From NCBI RefSeq assembly GCF_004799325.1, contig NZ_SSMD01000011.1, positions 1 to 64,000 of the forward strand: a stretch of DNA of 64,000 nucleotides, in the 5' to 3' direction. Origin of the DNA: Thalassobius vesicularis (GTDB lineage Bacteria > Pseudomonadota > Alphaproteobacteria > Rhodobacterales > Rhodobacteraceae). This document shows positions 1 through 8,899 of the stretch, one piece after another (the stretch's first letter is position 1; every line of letters begins with the position of its first letter). A model generated the notes under the pieces. It was not told the origin of the DNA. It saw nothing but the letters and a program-made list of their open reading frames with translations, and did no database searches. Both the position numbers and the translations under genes were made by a program.

Positions 1-140
1 AAGCGCTTTTTTCATATTTCCCAATCTTTTTTCAAAAAACCGTCACAACACAATAAAATCAATAACTTACACCAAACCAACACCCCAAAATCACCGCAAT
101 GCCGCATTTGCATTGCCGCATCGCGGCGATTCCGGTCGAT
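1..140. other. AT-rich left edge with a weak hairpin
   Basis: This stretch is much more AT-rich than the rest of the window, with several A and T runs. On the minus strand, just after the first gene, a 7-bp stem (GCAATGC/GCATTGC, 96-102 with 110-116) is followed by only four Ts, so it could be a weak terminator. No credible coding region is seen. Confidence 0.35.
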
Positions 141-1070
141 TCAGTAGATCAGCACCTGGAACGGGCTGCCCGTCAGCTCTTGTCCGCCATAGCCGAAATT
201 GCAGCCGTTGAACCCGGGGCGGGTTTTGCCCAGCTGCCAGTCGCCGTTGTATTCAGTCCGGCAGGCATAGAGCGGGGTGCCGTCCGCCTCGTTGCCGATG
301 GCCATCGCGGTGTCGGGAATCGAGTTGAACAGAGCCGGCAGCCAGCGCTGTTTGCCGATGATCATGCGGTAGGTCGGGTTCTTCCATTCCTGACCGCCAT
401 AGCCGAAGAAGCAGGCCTTCAGATCCCAGGACACTTTACCGGGGTGGCTGCCACCGTTGTGATCGACCGTGCAGACATGCAGGAAGCCCACGTTCAGATC
501 AAATCCCGCACGGGGCGAGCGCGGATCGATAGAGCCGTTCGACAGCGTGACCCAATCCCACCAGTCCTGCGGCAGGTCGTCGGTCCGGGCCGGTTGACCC
601 CAGGCGCATTGCCACAGCAGGTCCAGCATGGACGCAGACCCGCCCAGCGTATAGGGCAGCATGTCCTCGGCAAATCTCAGGTCCAGAGAGAAGCCATTGC
701 GGATCGCCTCTTCGACATCCATGCCGACGTGTGCGGCGATCCCTTGGGGGCTGCGCTGGAAAAACAGGTCATAGGTTCTGTCGTCGATCTGGGCGGGAAT
801 CGTGGTGGCGTCCATCAGCCCGTCGGTGACGATGCTCAGGCTGCCATTGATCACCTGGAACCGCAGCATGCGGCCACCGCGATCCGGCTTGGTCACGTCA
901 ATCAAGTCGGCATGGCACATGCCGGGGCCATCGCGCGTGATGACCCAGGGCAAGGTACGGGCAAAGACGTTATCCCCTGCCGAAGCGATCTGGGGGGTGA
1001 CCATCAGGCCAGCCGCAACCGAAGCGGCCGAAAGCGCACGCCAAAGCGCGCCGGAAAGTTTGTTGAACAT
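141..1070 (-). CDS. Secreted protein with two DM9-like (DUF3421) repeats
   Basis: A 309-residue exported protein of unknown role. The start chosen is the ATG at 1070, preceded by GAGGA and followed by a signal peptide (residues 1-31, ending IASA). The middle part (about 45-160) contains GGRMLRF and YTLGGSASMLD segments that also occur in the upstream neighbour. The C-terminal part holds two repeats (about 195-240 and 265-309), each with Cys, an NG/PGK turn, a second Cys and an FGYGGQE motif. This is the pattern of DM9/DUF3421 repeats, known in eukaryotes as mannose-binding lectin-like modules. I infer a periplasmic or secreted carbohydrate-binding role. The family assignment is by motif only. 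It is probably co-transcribed with the paralogue at 1159-2244. Confidence 0.72.
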   Translation of the reverse strand: MFNKLSGALWRALSAASVAAGLMVTPQIASAGDNVFARTLPWVITRDGPGMCHADLIDVTKPDRGGRMLRFQVINGSLSIVTDGLMDATTIPAQIDDRTYDLFFQRSPQGIAAHVGMDVEEAIRNGFSLDLRFAEDMLPYTLGGSASMLDLLWQCAWGQPARTDDLPQDWWDWVTLSNGSIDPRSPRAGFDLNVGFLHVCTVDHNGGSHPGKVSWDLKACFFGYGGQEWKNPTYRMIIGKQRWLPALFNSIPDTAMAIGNEADGTPLYACRTEYNGDWQLGKTRPGFNGCNFGYGGQELTGSPFQVLIY

Positions 1071-1158
1071 AGGGTATCCTCGAAGTGAAAAAGGCGGCCG
1101 CATTGGCCGCGCACAGCCGGACTGCAAAGCGGGCCGCCCCTGAGGACGGCCCGAAACG

Positions 1159-2244
1159 TTATCGCGCGGCGCAGATGGTGGCGCGGGCATTCACCCAGCA
1201 GCCGCCTGTGGATTGGCGGAAATCCTCGCCCAGAAAGGCCTGCGCATGGGTCGATCCGCGCATCCCGTTCCAGTGACCACCCGCAAAGCCATTCCCGAAC
1301 GGAGAGATCTCGGCAAAGTATTCACCCAGATAGGTGTCGCGGTTGGTGTTGATCCAGAACGTGCCGGTGCCGTCATTGGCCATCCAGATCGGGCAGTTGT
1401 TCGGCATGTTCACATAGGTCTGCCCGTCCACGATCAGCTTGCACGAGCCCAGAAGCACGTAGGGCTCTTTGGCCGGTTTGGGCTGGTTGGCCAGACCCGC
1501 GCATTCCAGCATCGAGTCGATGGCCCGCGACGACCCCGACAGCGTGTATTCCGGGCCTTCAGGATCAAAGTTCAGGTTCAACCGGTTGCCCCGTTGCACC
1601 GCGGCCAGGAAATTCCGATCGACCGGGGTGCTGGTGGTGTCGCCGATGATCGACAGGGTCATCGGATAGAACTGGCCGTCGATCAGAGCGGCTGCGGGGA
1701 AAGTGTCGGACAGCTGGTCCGACAGCAGCCAGAAACCGTTGTAGTCAGCGTCAAAGCGCAGCATCCGGCCGCCGCCTTGGCCCTTGGAGTAATCGGTCAG
1801 CTGGGCGCTGCAGGCGCCGGTCGGCCAATAGATGACCTCCCAATTGCCGAATTGCGCGTAGGTCCGGCTGCCTTCCGGGCGCGGCTCGGGCGCGGGATTG
1901 CCACCGGCATTGCCATAGCCGTTGCTGTTGCCATTCCCCTGCCCCGAGCATTGCGCGGCCAGATTGCGGATATGGTCGGCAGCCCCCCAAACGGTGTCGC
2001 GGCTGTTGCGCAGGCACCAGTCGTAATGCATCGCGTAGATGCCGTGAACGCCACGGCTGAAATCCTGACATTCCGGATTGCGAGCGATCGCCTCATTGGC
2101 GACGTCGGCGGTCGAGCTGGCGTATTGCTTGCAGAACCGGTCATCGGTTCGCTGGCTGTCCTGTGCATAGGCTGCGCTTACGCCGCAGACCGTCAGGACA
2201 AGGCCCACAAGGGCGGATTTGAAATGATGTGCTCTATTAAACAT
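1159..2244 (-). CDS. Secreted hypothetical protein, partial paralogue of the next gene
   Basis: A 361-residue exported protein. It has a clean signal peptide (about 1-27, ending AAYA before QDS), a Cys-containing N-terminal region (about 38-95), a Gly/Asn/Pro-rich linker (about 102-125), then a domain with GGGRMLRF and YTLSGSSRAIDSMLECAG. The latter two segments match the middle domain of the downstream gene, so the pair probably arose by duplication. The C-terminal third (FGNGFAGGHWNGMRGSTHA, then two Cys) lacks obvious DM9 repeats. An AAGG sequence precedes the ATG. Function is unknown; export is clear from the sequence. Confidence 0.7.
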   Translation of the reverse strand: MFNRAHHFKSALVGLVLTVCGVSAAYAQDSQRTDDRFCKQYASSTADVANEAIARNPECQDFSRGVHGIYAMHYDWCLRNSRDTVWGAADHIRNLAAQCSGQGNGNSNGYGNAGGNPAPEPRPEGSRTYAQFGNWEVIYWPTGACSAQLTDYSKGQGGGRMLRFDADYNGFWLLSDQLSDTFPAAALIDGQFYPMTLSIIGDTTSTPVDRNFLAAVQRGNRLNLNFDPEGPEYTLSGSSRAIDSMLECAGLANQPKPAKEPYVLLGSCKLIVDGQTYVNMPNNCPIWMANDGTGTFWINTNRDTYLGEYFAEISPFGNGFAGGHWNGMRGSTHAQAFLGEDFRQSTGGCWVNARATICAAR

Positions 2245-2522
2245 AGATGAACCTTCATGGTACTAAGGCCGCCGCTTTCCGAAGCCTGCGCAAAGGTCAG
2301 TTGCGCAATCCGGGTTACTGCGACCGTTACTGGGAACAAGTTACTCTGGTGTCGCAAACGACCCCCATAGCCTATTAAAAGTAAAGAGAAAAACTTTGAC
2401 CGAGGTTAAGAAACTCGATCTGACGTAGGGTGAGCTTCACCTGCCGGAACACCGAGTGGTGAAAGATTGGGCAATTGATCTGCCCTCGCCTGCCCTTTGG
2501 TGCGAATCCGGGAACGGGCCGC

Positions 2523-3104
2523 TCAGCGCAGCCCGTTTCGGGCGATGAAAACCGCCAGATCCTGCACGATTTGCCCCCGTGCGGCGGCCATCGCCTGCGC
2601 ATCCCCAGGTGCTGCAATCGGCACCGACAGCGAGAAGAACCGCGCACGCGGCCGCCCGCCCTCTTCGGTTGGCGAGACGAAGATCTGCCCCGACAGGCGG
2701 AACATGTTCTGGCGGTCCGCCAGCATCTGCTCGATCCGGACATCGACGCGGGCGTCTGGGGTGCTTTCGAACGGCCAGGGCTGCGAGGCCACGGTCAGCC
2801 CGGTGATCTGGCTCAGGTGGCGGGTCAGCTCCAGCGTGACCGCGCGCACCGGGTTATCGGCCCACAGTTGGGTTTTCTGGGTGGTGATCCCGCCCTCGGG
2901 GGTTTCGACCGCCATCTCGGCCAGGGTCGCGTATTCCGGCAGCGACACCTCGCGCAGCTCGACCGAGCCATAGGCCCCCACGCGCACCTTTTGCGCCGGT
3001 TGCAGGTCCGGCACCGGATAGCGCAGCGGATCGCCCTGCAAGGCAGAACAGGCGGATAGGCCCAGCACGGCCAGAAACAGCGGAAAGCGGGTCAGGTTCA
3101 GCAT
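2523..3104 (-). CDS. pqiC: PqiC-like outer-membrane lipoprotein (ABC-type auxiliary lipoprotein)
   Basis: A 193-residue lipoprotein with a short hydrophobic leader and lipobox L-S-A-C, Cys19 being the acylated residue. The body fits the DUF330/PqiC family: YPVPDL near the N-terminus, the VELREVSLPEYA stretch, and the DVRIEQMLADRQNMFRLSGQI strand pair. In E. coli PqiC sits at the outer membrane and works with the MCE protein PqiB in an envelope-spanning lipid-transport bridge. It lies 3 bp after pqiB and is the last gene of the operon, matching the canonical pqiABC order. Confidence 0.85.
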   Translation of the reverse strand: MLNLTRFPLFLAVLGLSACSALQGDPLRYPVPDLQPAQKVRVGAYGSVELREVSLPEYATLAEMAVETPEGGITTQKTQLWADNPVRAVTLELTRHLSQITGLTVASQPWPFESTPDARVDVRIEQMLADRQNMFRLSGQIFVSPTEEGGRPRARFFSLSVPIAAPGDAQAMAAARGQIVQDLAVFIARNGLR

Positions 3105-3107
3105 GGT

Positions 3108-5210
3108 TCAGCGCCCTATAATGATCGAGTTGGGCCGGCGCTCCAACGCGCGGGCCAGGCTGGCGACCGCATCCGCGGCCTCCTGTATCTTGCGCATGGC
3201 GCCGCGCACGTCGCGGTTCACGCCCGAGTTCTCGCCAAAGCCCGCCAGCGTCGCGTTGGCCTGATTGACCAGATCGTTCAGGCGGGCGGCGATTTCCGGC
3301 AGATCCTTGGTGGCCTGCGCCACCGCATCCGCCGCACTGGCGGTCGAGGCCAGCGTCTTGTTGGCATTGTCGATCAGCCCGCCGTCGCGCAATTGCGCAA
3401 GGGTCTGCTGCAAGTCGGCCAGCGCGGCATTCAGCGACTTCGGCAGGCTCTTGGCCCCGTCCGACGCCAGCAAGGTGCTGGTCGAGGCGGCCACCGCCTC
3501 CAGTTCTTTCAGCAAGCTGTCCAGCGGGAGAGAGTTGATCTTGGCGGTCAGGCCGGACAACTGGTCCACCAGCTGAGGCACACCGGCGACGGAATTGCCC
3601 GCCTGCTCCGACGCAGCCCCCACCGCATCAATCGCGGCCAACAGCCGGTTGATCGCGTCAGCCTCGTTCAGCTTGGCCAATGTGGCGCGCAGATCCTCGG
3701 TCGTGGCTTGCAGGCTGACCAGCAGCGCATCGACGCTGGCAGGCAGTTTCTGAACCTGCTCTGACCCGACCACGTTGCGCGCATCCGACAGCAGCCCGTT
3801 GACCTGGCCGGGGATGGATTTGACATCCTTGTCGTTCAGCAGGCTGGACGCGTTGTCGAGGAAGTTGATGGTGGAGGCCATCACCTCTTCGATCGGCAGA
3901 TCGTTGACGCGTTTCAGCACACCCTGCGCCGTGGCGGCCACGTCCTGCACATTATTCGCGGTGGTCGGCAGCACCGGCACACCATCGACCGGAGCCTCCA
4001 GCGTAGCGGGCGGCGCGTTCTCGACCTGCAACAGCTCGACCTTCAGGCCGCCGGTCAGGATGCTTTCGGTGGCCAGACGTGCGCGCAGCCCTTCGGCAAC
4101 GCGGTCCGCCAGAAAGGCCATCGCCTCTTCGGGCAGGATCGCGGCGTCCAGACCCAGGCGTTCGGGCTTGATCTCCAGCGCCACCAGCAGGCGCACGCGG
4201 GCATCGCCAAAGCGCGCCTCGTCCACCAATCCGCGCAGGCTGGTGACCTCACCGACGCGCACGCCGCCATATTCGACGGGGGCATGGGTGGTCAGCCCGC
4301 TGATGTTTTCACGGAACACCACGGCCAGTTGCAGCCCCGGCGCCGAGGCATCACTGAACAGGCTGGCGCGGGCGGTTTCCTCGTCCTCATAGACATCAAA
4401 GGTAAAGCCCTCGGTCACCGGCATCCCGCCCGAGACGATGGTCTCGAAGGTCAGCCCGCCGGAAATCAGCGTGGCGAGCGAGGTAAAGTCCAGCTCGGCC
4501 CCGTTCGCGCCCAGCGAAAAGCTGAAGCCGGACGTATCCCAGAACCGCGTCGCGCTGTTGATCAGCGTGTCATAAGGCGCGCGCACGATGGCGTCGGAGG
4601 TCACCTGCGCACCGTCGGGCGACAGGTGCGGCTTGCCGGTGCGGCCGACCTCGATCCCTTTATACAGTAGCGGGGTGTTCTCACTCAGGATCGTCTCACC
4701 GCTGGCGCGCAGGGTGATGATCGTGCCCGTCTCGCCCGCGCGTTGCAGCGGCGCGTCCTTGCGGCCCAGATGGTCGCGCTGCAAGCCATCTGCGGTGGTG
4801 TTCCAGATGCCCTCGATGAACACGCCGGACAGCACGGTATCCAGCCCCGACACGCCCTGAACCGAGACTTCGGGCCGCACCACCCAGAACTGGGCGTCCG
4901 CGTCGATATAGGGGGCGATGTCCTTGTCGACCCGCACCGTCACCTCGACCTGTTCCAGGCTGGGGGAAAAGCCCACCGTCTCGACGATGCCGACGGTGAC
5001 ATCGCGATAGCGCAGCACGGTTTCCCGCGCCTTGACGCCCGAGGCACTGTCAAAGGTGATCACGATCACCGGGCCGCGATCCGTCCACGATTGCCAGCCC
5101 ACGCCCAGCGCGATCAGCAACGCGGCGACCGGCACCAGCCAGACGACGCTGACGCGTTCCCAGATGCTGCGCCGGATCGGGCGGATCGGAATTTCGGGGG
5201 GATTGGTCAT
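3108..5210 (-). CDS. pqiB: PqiB-like MCE intermembrane transport protein
   Basis: A 700-residue inner-membrane-anchored protein with one N-terminal transmembrane helix (about 20-40, VVWLVPVAALLIALGVGW) and three MCE domains: about 45-150 (KARETVLRYRDVTVGIVETV), 160-260 (SENTPLLYKGIEVGRTG) and 285-400 (APVEYGGVRVGEVTSL). The remaining 300 residues are Ala/Leu/Asp-rich amphipathic helix with recurring LPxSLNALL-like units, expected to form the coiled-coil needle that crosses the periplasm. It is longer than E. coli PqiB (about 546), the extra length being in that helical tail. The start overlaps the stop of the second PqiA half (ATGA). Function is inferred from family and operon order. Confidence 0.9.
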   Translation of the reverse strand: MTNPPEIPIRPIRRSIWERVSVVWLVPVAALLIALGVGWQSWTDRGPVIVITFDSASGVKARETVLRYRDVTVGIVETVGFSPSLEQVEVTVRVDKDIAPYIDADAQFWVVRPEVSVQGVSGLDTVLSGVFIEGIWNTTADGLQRDHLGRKDAPLQRAGETGTIITLRASGETILSENTPLLYKGIEVGRTGKPHLSPDGAQVTSDAIVRAPYDTLINSATRFWDTSGFSFSLGANGAELDFTSLATLISGGLTFETIVSGGMPVTEGFTFDVYEDEETARASLFSDASAPGLQLAVVFRENISGLTTHAPVEYGGVRVGEVTSLRGLVDEARFGDARVRLLVALEIKPERLGLDAAILPEEAMAFLADRVAEGLRARLATESILTGGLKVELLQVENAPPATLEAPVDGVPVLPTTANNVQDVAATAQGVLKRVNDLPIEEVMASTINFLDNASSLLNDKDVKSIPGQVNGLLSDARNVVGSEQVQKLPASVDALLVSLQATTEDLRATLAKLNEADAINRLLAAIDAVGAASEQAGNSVAGVPQLVDQLSGLTAKINSLPLDSLLKELEAVAASTSTLLASDGAKSLPKSLNAALADLQQTLAQLRDGGLIDNANKTLASTASAADAVAQATKDLPEIAARLNDLVNQANATLAGFGENSGVNRDVRGAMRKIQEAADAVASLARALERRPNSIIIGR

Positions 5211-5851
5211 TCGGGATCACCGTTCGTGGCGCGGTCTTCGTCCCAGATCAGTCGCGGATCAATGGATTGGGCAGAAAACATCGTGAAAATGACAGACAGG
5301 GCAAAGGTCAGACTGGCAGGCCCCGGCTTGATCGAGGCAACCACACTCAACTGGACCAAAGAGGCCAGGATTGCCACGACAAAAACGTCGATCATCGACC
5401 AGCGGCCCACGTATTCGACGATTTCGAACAGACCGTGGCGCTGATGCTTCGGTAACAGGCCGGGGCGGTCCACGCTGATCGCCAGCAGGGCGATGGACAG
5501 GAACTTGCCGATGGGAATCAGGACGCTGGCCACCAGGATCACCACCGCGATGCCGACCGAGCCATGATGGATCAGCTCGATCGCGCCGCCGACGATGGTC
5601 GCGTCACTGGTGAACAGCAGCGTGCGCGTTTCCAGCATCGGATACAGGTTGGCGGGCAGATAGCACATGATCCCCGCCAGCCACCACGCCCAGACACGTT
5701 GCAGGCTTTTGCGGTCGCGCGACACCAGCCGGGCGCCACAGCGCGCGCATTCCGTCGCCTCCCCCGGCCAGACCGAGGAGCAGCGGCGACAGGCGACCAG
5801 CCCGGCCTCGCGCACGGTGATCACGCGCTCTGACTGTCCAGGGATTTCCAT
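5207..5851 (-). CDS. PqiA-like integral membrane protein, second half
   Basis: A 214-residue protein equal to the C-terminal PqiA repeat. It starts with a rubredoxin-like zinc ribbon (CRRCSSVWPGEATECARCGARL, two CxxC pairs at about 20-41), followed by four hydrophobic helices. The ATG at 5851 lies inside the end of the upstream pqiA half (31-bp overlap in another frame), so translation is probably coupled. In E. coli both halves form one protein of about 417 residues; here they are two genes. The frame stays open upstream but out of step with the upstream protein, so the start is inferred from homology. PqiA anchors the PqiB/PqiC bridge in the inner membrane. Confidence 0.82.
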   Translation of the reverse strand: MEIPGQSERVITVREAGLVACRRCSSVWPGEATECARCGARLVSRDRKSLQRVWAWWLAGIMCYLPANLYPMLETRTLLFTSDATIVGGAIELIHHGSVGIAVVILVASVLIPIGKFLSIALLAISVDRPGLLPKHQRHGLFEIVEYVGRWSMIDVFVVAILASLVQLSVVASIKPGPASLTFALSVIFTMFSAQSIDPRLIWDEDRATNGDPE

Positions 5852-6453
5852 ATCGACCAACTGCAAATGAAGGTTTCCTGTACCACGACGACGATCACCA
5901 GCCCGATGAACATCCAGAAGGCGGGGCCCATCTCGACCCGCGCCAGATCGCCGACCTTGACCAGCGCGACCGCACAGCCGATGGCAAAGATCTCGGCCAT
6001 CGACCAGGGTTTCAGCACCTCGGACCAGCGGAACGCCCGGCGTGCGCCCGCCAGCGCGGGGCGGTCGAACACGATCGGCACCAGCACGTAGAGCAACAGA
6101 CCCATCCGCAGCGCCGGGATCAGCAGGATGAACGCGGCCGTCAGTACCGACAGCACAGACAGGCGCACATCCGCAAAGGCGAACACCGCATCCATGATCG
6201 AGGCCGAATGCGCCAGCCCCTGCACCTCGACCCGCAGGAAGGGAAAGTAGATCGCACCGACCATCAGGATCAGCATCGTCACCGCCATCATGATGATGCG
6301 CATGCCTGCGAACCGACGCGGGCGGATCATGACGTGGTGGCAGCGCGCGCAGACTCCCAGCTCTCCGGGGTTGGGATCGACCACGTGATACAGCGCGTCG
6401 CACTCGGTGCACGCGATCAGATCTTTCGTATCATGGTAGGTCGGGGCGGCCAC
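5821..6453 (-). CDS. pqiA: PqiA-like integral membrane protein, first half
   Basis: A 210-residue protein corresponding to the N-terminal PqiA repeat. A zinc-ribbon pair (CTECDALYHV...CARCHHV, about 15-40) is followed by four transmembrane segments. The start is GTG at 6453, preceded by AAGGAG at good spacing; an out-of-frame ATG just upstream is not used. It is the first gene of a four-gene minus-strand operon (pqiA, pqiA', pqiB, pqiC) of an intermembrane, probably lipid-transport, system. It faces a LysR gene across a 173-bp divergent region. Confidence 0.85.
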   Translation of the reverse strand: MAAPTYHDTKDLIACTECDALYHVVDPNPGELGVCARCHHVMIRPRRFAGMRIIMMAVTMLILMVGAIYFPFLRVEVQGLAHSASIMDAVFAFADVRLSVLSVLTAAFILLIPALRMGLLLYVLVPIVFDRPALAGARRAFRWSEVLKPWSMAEIFAIGCAVALVKVGDLARVEMGPAFWMFIGLVIVVVVQETFICSWSIWKSLDSQSA

Positions 6454-6626
6454 GCATCACTCCTTGCGGGCGCGCTCAGGGCTGCCCAAGAAGGCTGGAC
6501 CATACCGGGCAGGCGCGGATTCGGAAAGGGATCACATTGCCGCCACCCCGCGCCCAGCGGGCGGCCGCCTTCCCTCGCCGCCGCGAACCTGCTTTAGTGG
6601 CAGCAACCCAATCGGCGGAGGCCCCC
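6454..6626. promoter_or_regulatory. Divergent promoter region between pqiA and lysR
   Basis: This 173-bp noncoding region separates the minus-strand pqi operon from the plus-strand LysR gene. It contains the ribosome-binding sites of both, including GGAGG at 6617-6621, which decides the TTG start of the LysR gene. I see no strong palindrome. Confidence 0.5.
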
Positions 6627-7532
6627 TTGGCATTCACCCTCAGACAGCTTCAGTTCTTTGTCGCCGCGGCCGAGCACGGCAGCGTTCTGGCCGCCTCCAA
6701 GGCGCTGTCGATTTCGCAATCCTCGGTGACCGAGGCGATCAAGGCGCTGGAGCTGGACCTGGGCGTGACCCTGTTTGAACGCCGCGCCCGCGGGATGGAG
6801 ATCACCGTCGCCGGCCACCAGTTCCTGCGCCACGCCCGCAAGATCCGCGATGATGTCTCGGACGCCCGCCGCGCCTTCATGGTCCCGTCCGAGGCCCGCA
6901 AGGGCGAGATCAAGCTGGGCGTGACCTCGCTGGTGGCGGGCTACGGGCTGTCCGACGCGCTGGGTCGGTTCAAACGCACCTTTCCGGGCGTCCAGCTCGA
7001 GGCGATCGAGGACACTGGCGAATATCTGGAACACCTGCTGATCGGCGGCGAGATCGACGTCGCCTTTCTGATCGTCTCAAACCTGCACAATCGCGCGGCG
7101 TTTCAGGTCGAAAGCATCGCCGCCTCGGCCATGCGCCTGTGGCTGCCCTTGGGCCATCCACTGGCCACCCAAGAGGCCGTCAGCCTAGAGGATGTCGCCA
7201 AGGAACCGCTGATCATGCTGTCCGTCGAAGAGATCGAGGCAAGCACCCAGACCCTGCTGGCCTCGCTGGGCACGCGGCCCAAGGTGGCATTCCGCACCCG
7301 CTCGGTCGAGGCGGTGCGCGCGCTGGTGGCCACCGGAATGGGCGTCGCGATCCTGCCCGACCTGATCTATCGCCCCTGGTCTTTGGAAGGCGACCGGATT
7401 GAAATCCGCGACGTATCGGGCGATCTGCCCACCGTTCAGGTCGGCATGGCCTGGCGCCGCGGTGCGCCGCTATCAGATAATGCACGCGATTTCATCCGCT
7501 TGGCGCGTAGTTCGTTTCAGGGCACGACCTGA
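6627..7532 (+). CDS. LysR-family transcriptional regulator
   Basis: A 301-residue LysR regulator. The start chosen is TTG at 6627 because GGAGG lies 5 bp upstream and the protein then begins with the family-typical AFTLRQLQFFVAAAEHGSV. The N-terminal winged helix-turn-helix is at about 3-60 (AASKALSISQSSVTEAIKALELDLGVTLFERR), followed by a periplasmic-binding-like effector domain from about 90. It precedes the ydcSTUV-patD operon in the same direction, so it is a candidate regulator of polyamine uptake, though it also faces the pqi operon. The ligand cannot be told from sequence. Confidence 0.88.
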   Translation: MAFTLRQLQFFVAAAEHGSVLAASKALSISQSSVTEAIKALELDLGVTLFERRARGMEITVAGHQFLRHARKIRDDVSDARRAFMVPSEARKGEIKLGVTSLVAGYGLSDALGRFKRTFPGVQLEAIEDTGEYLEHLLIGGEIDVAFLIVSNLHNRAAFQVESIAASAMRLWLPLGHPLATQEAVSLEDVAKEPLIMLSVEEIEASTQTLLASLGTRPKVAFRTRSVEAVRALVATGMGVAILPDLIYRPWSLEGDRIEIRDVSGDLPTVQVGMAWRRGAPLSDNARDFIRLARSSFQGTT

Positions 7533-7672
7533 GGTATCGGAAAAACCGAAAATACTAATTTATATTTTGAGATTGCGAATTGTCCGGTGCAGACTGATTG
7601 TTTGTGCAACCCCGGCTGGCCGGCGTGGCGGCCTATGCCGGAGGCAAACAAGAACCAACTGGGAGTATAAAA
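7533..7672 (+). promoter_or_regulatory. AT-rich promoter region of the ydcS operon
   Basis: A 140-bp gap between lysR and ydcS. The part at 7545-7585 is markedly AT-rich for this genome (AATACTAATTTATATTTTGAG) and is the likely promoter and LysR-binding zone. GGGAG at 7661-7665 is the ribosome-binding site for ydcS. Confidence 0.5.
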
Positions 7673-8827
7673 ATGTCTGCACGTCTTTTGATGACTGCCG
7701 CAGTTACAGCACTGGTCGCGGCGCAGCCCGTTCTGGCGCAGCAAACCTCGCTTGGAAAGGGCGAAGGTCAGGTCGATATCGTTGCCTGGCCAGGCTATAT
7801 CGAACGCGGTGAAACCGACAAATCCTTTGATTGGGTGACCAAGTTCGAAGAGGCCACCAGCTGCAAGGTCAACGTCAAGACCGCGAACACCTCGGACGAG
7901 ATGGTGGCGCTGATGAACGAAGGCGGCTTTGACCTTGTCACCGCCTCGGGCGACGCCTCCTTGCGTCTGATCGCGGGCAAGCGGGTGCAGGCGATCAACA
8001 CCGACCTGATCCCGTCTTGGGGCTCGGTCGATGACCGCCTGAAAAACGCGCCCTGGCACACCGTCGACGGCACCCATTACGGCACGCCCTACATGTGGGG
8101 CCCGAACGTGCTGATGTACAACACCGACGTGTTCGGCGACACGCCGCCCACCTCGTGGAACGTCGTGTTCGAGGAAATGACCCTGCCCGACGGCAAGTCG
8201 AACAAGGGCCGCGTTCAGGCCTATGACGGCCCGATCCACATCGCCGACGCCGCGCAATACCTGATGGCCCACAAGCCCGAACTGGGTATCAAGTCCCCCT
8301 ACGAGCTGAACCCCGACCAATACGCCGCCGCTCTGGACCTGCTGCGCCAGCAACGCGGTCTGGTCGGCCGCTACTGGCACGACGCCTTCATCCAGATGGA
8401 CGACTTCAAGAACGAGGGCGTGGTCGCTTCCGGCTCGTGGCCGTTCCAGGTCAACATCCTGAAAAGCGAAGGCCAGCCCATCGCTTCGGTCATCCCGCAA
8501 GAGGGCGCGACCGGCTGGGCGGACACCACGATGATGCACGCCGACGCCGCGCACCCCAACTGCGCCTACATGTGGATGGAGCACACCCTGTCCTCGAACC
8601 TGCAATCGGACCTGTCGGTCTGGTTCGGCGCGGTGCCCTCGGTTCCGGCGGCTTGCTCGGACGGGCGCGGGATGCAGACGCAGGAAGGCTGTGACGCCAA
8701 CGGTCTGGCGGATTTCGAGAAGATCAACTTCTGGACCACGCCGGTCAGCAAATGCGAAAGCCAGGGCGAATGCGTCCCCTACTATCGCTGGGTGTCCGAC
8801 TACATCGGCGTGATTGGCGGCCGCTAA
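7673..8827 (+). CDS. ydcS: ABC transporter substrate-binding protein, YdcS-like (polyamine family)
   Basis: A 384-residue periplasmic binding protein. The ATG at 7673 follows GGGAG and gives a normal signal peptide (about 1-22, ending VLA). By eye the mature sequence closely resembles E. coli YdcS: VDIVAWPGYIERG, NVKTANTSDEMVALM, DLVTASGDASLRLI, YGTPYMWGPNVLMYNT, NKGRVQAYDGPIHIADAA and a C-terminal YIGVIGGR. Four Cys in the C-terminal 100 residues may form disulfides. It is first in a ydcS-T-U-V-patD operon, the same order as E. coli ydcSTUVW, so putrescine or a related amine is the likely ligand. Confidence 0.9.
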   Translation: MSARLLMTAAVTALVAAQPVLAQQTSLGKGEGQVDIVAWPGYIERGETDKSFDWVTKFEEATSCKVNVKTANTSDEMVALMNEGGFDLVTASGDASLRLIAGKRVQAINTDLIPSWGSVDDRLKNAPWHTVDGTHYGTPYMWGPNVLMYNTDVFGDTPPTSWNVVFEEMTLPDGKSNKGRVQAYDGPIHIADAAQYLMAHKPELGIKSPYELNPDQYAAALDLLRQQRGLVGRYWHDAFIQMDDFKNEGVVASGSWPFQVNILKSEGQPIASVIPQEGATGWADTTMMHADAAHPNCAYMWMEHTLSSNLQSDLSVWFGAVPSVPAACSDGRGMQTQEGCDANGLADFEKINFWTTPVSKCESQGECVPYYRWVSDYIGVIGGR

Positions 8828-8899
8828 GCCCCGCCACCACCTGAATGACCAAACCAAACCGGCGGCGCTGACGCGCTGCCGGCCCACCGAGGAATTCTC

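Noticed and set aside
2428-2442. Small inverted repeat GGTGA/TCACC downstream of pqiC
   Set aside because: A five-pair stem with a 3-base loop and no T run is within chance expectation.
6537-6626. Extra 30 N-terminal codons on the LysR gene
   Set aside because: The extension is Ala/Arg-rich and non-conserved, while TTG at 6627 has GGAGG at 5 bp and starts at the family-typical position.
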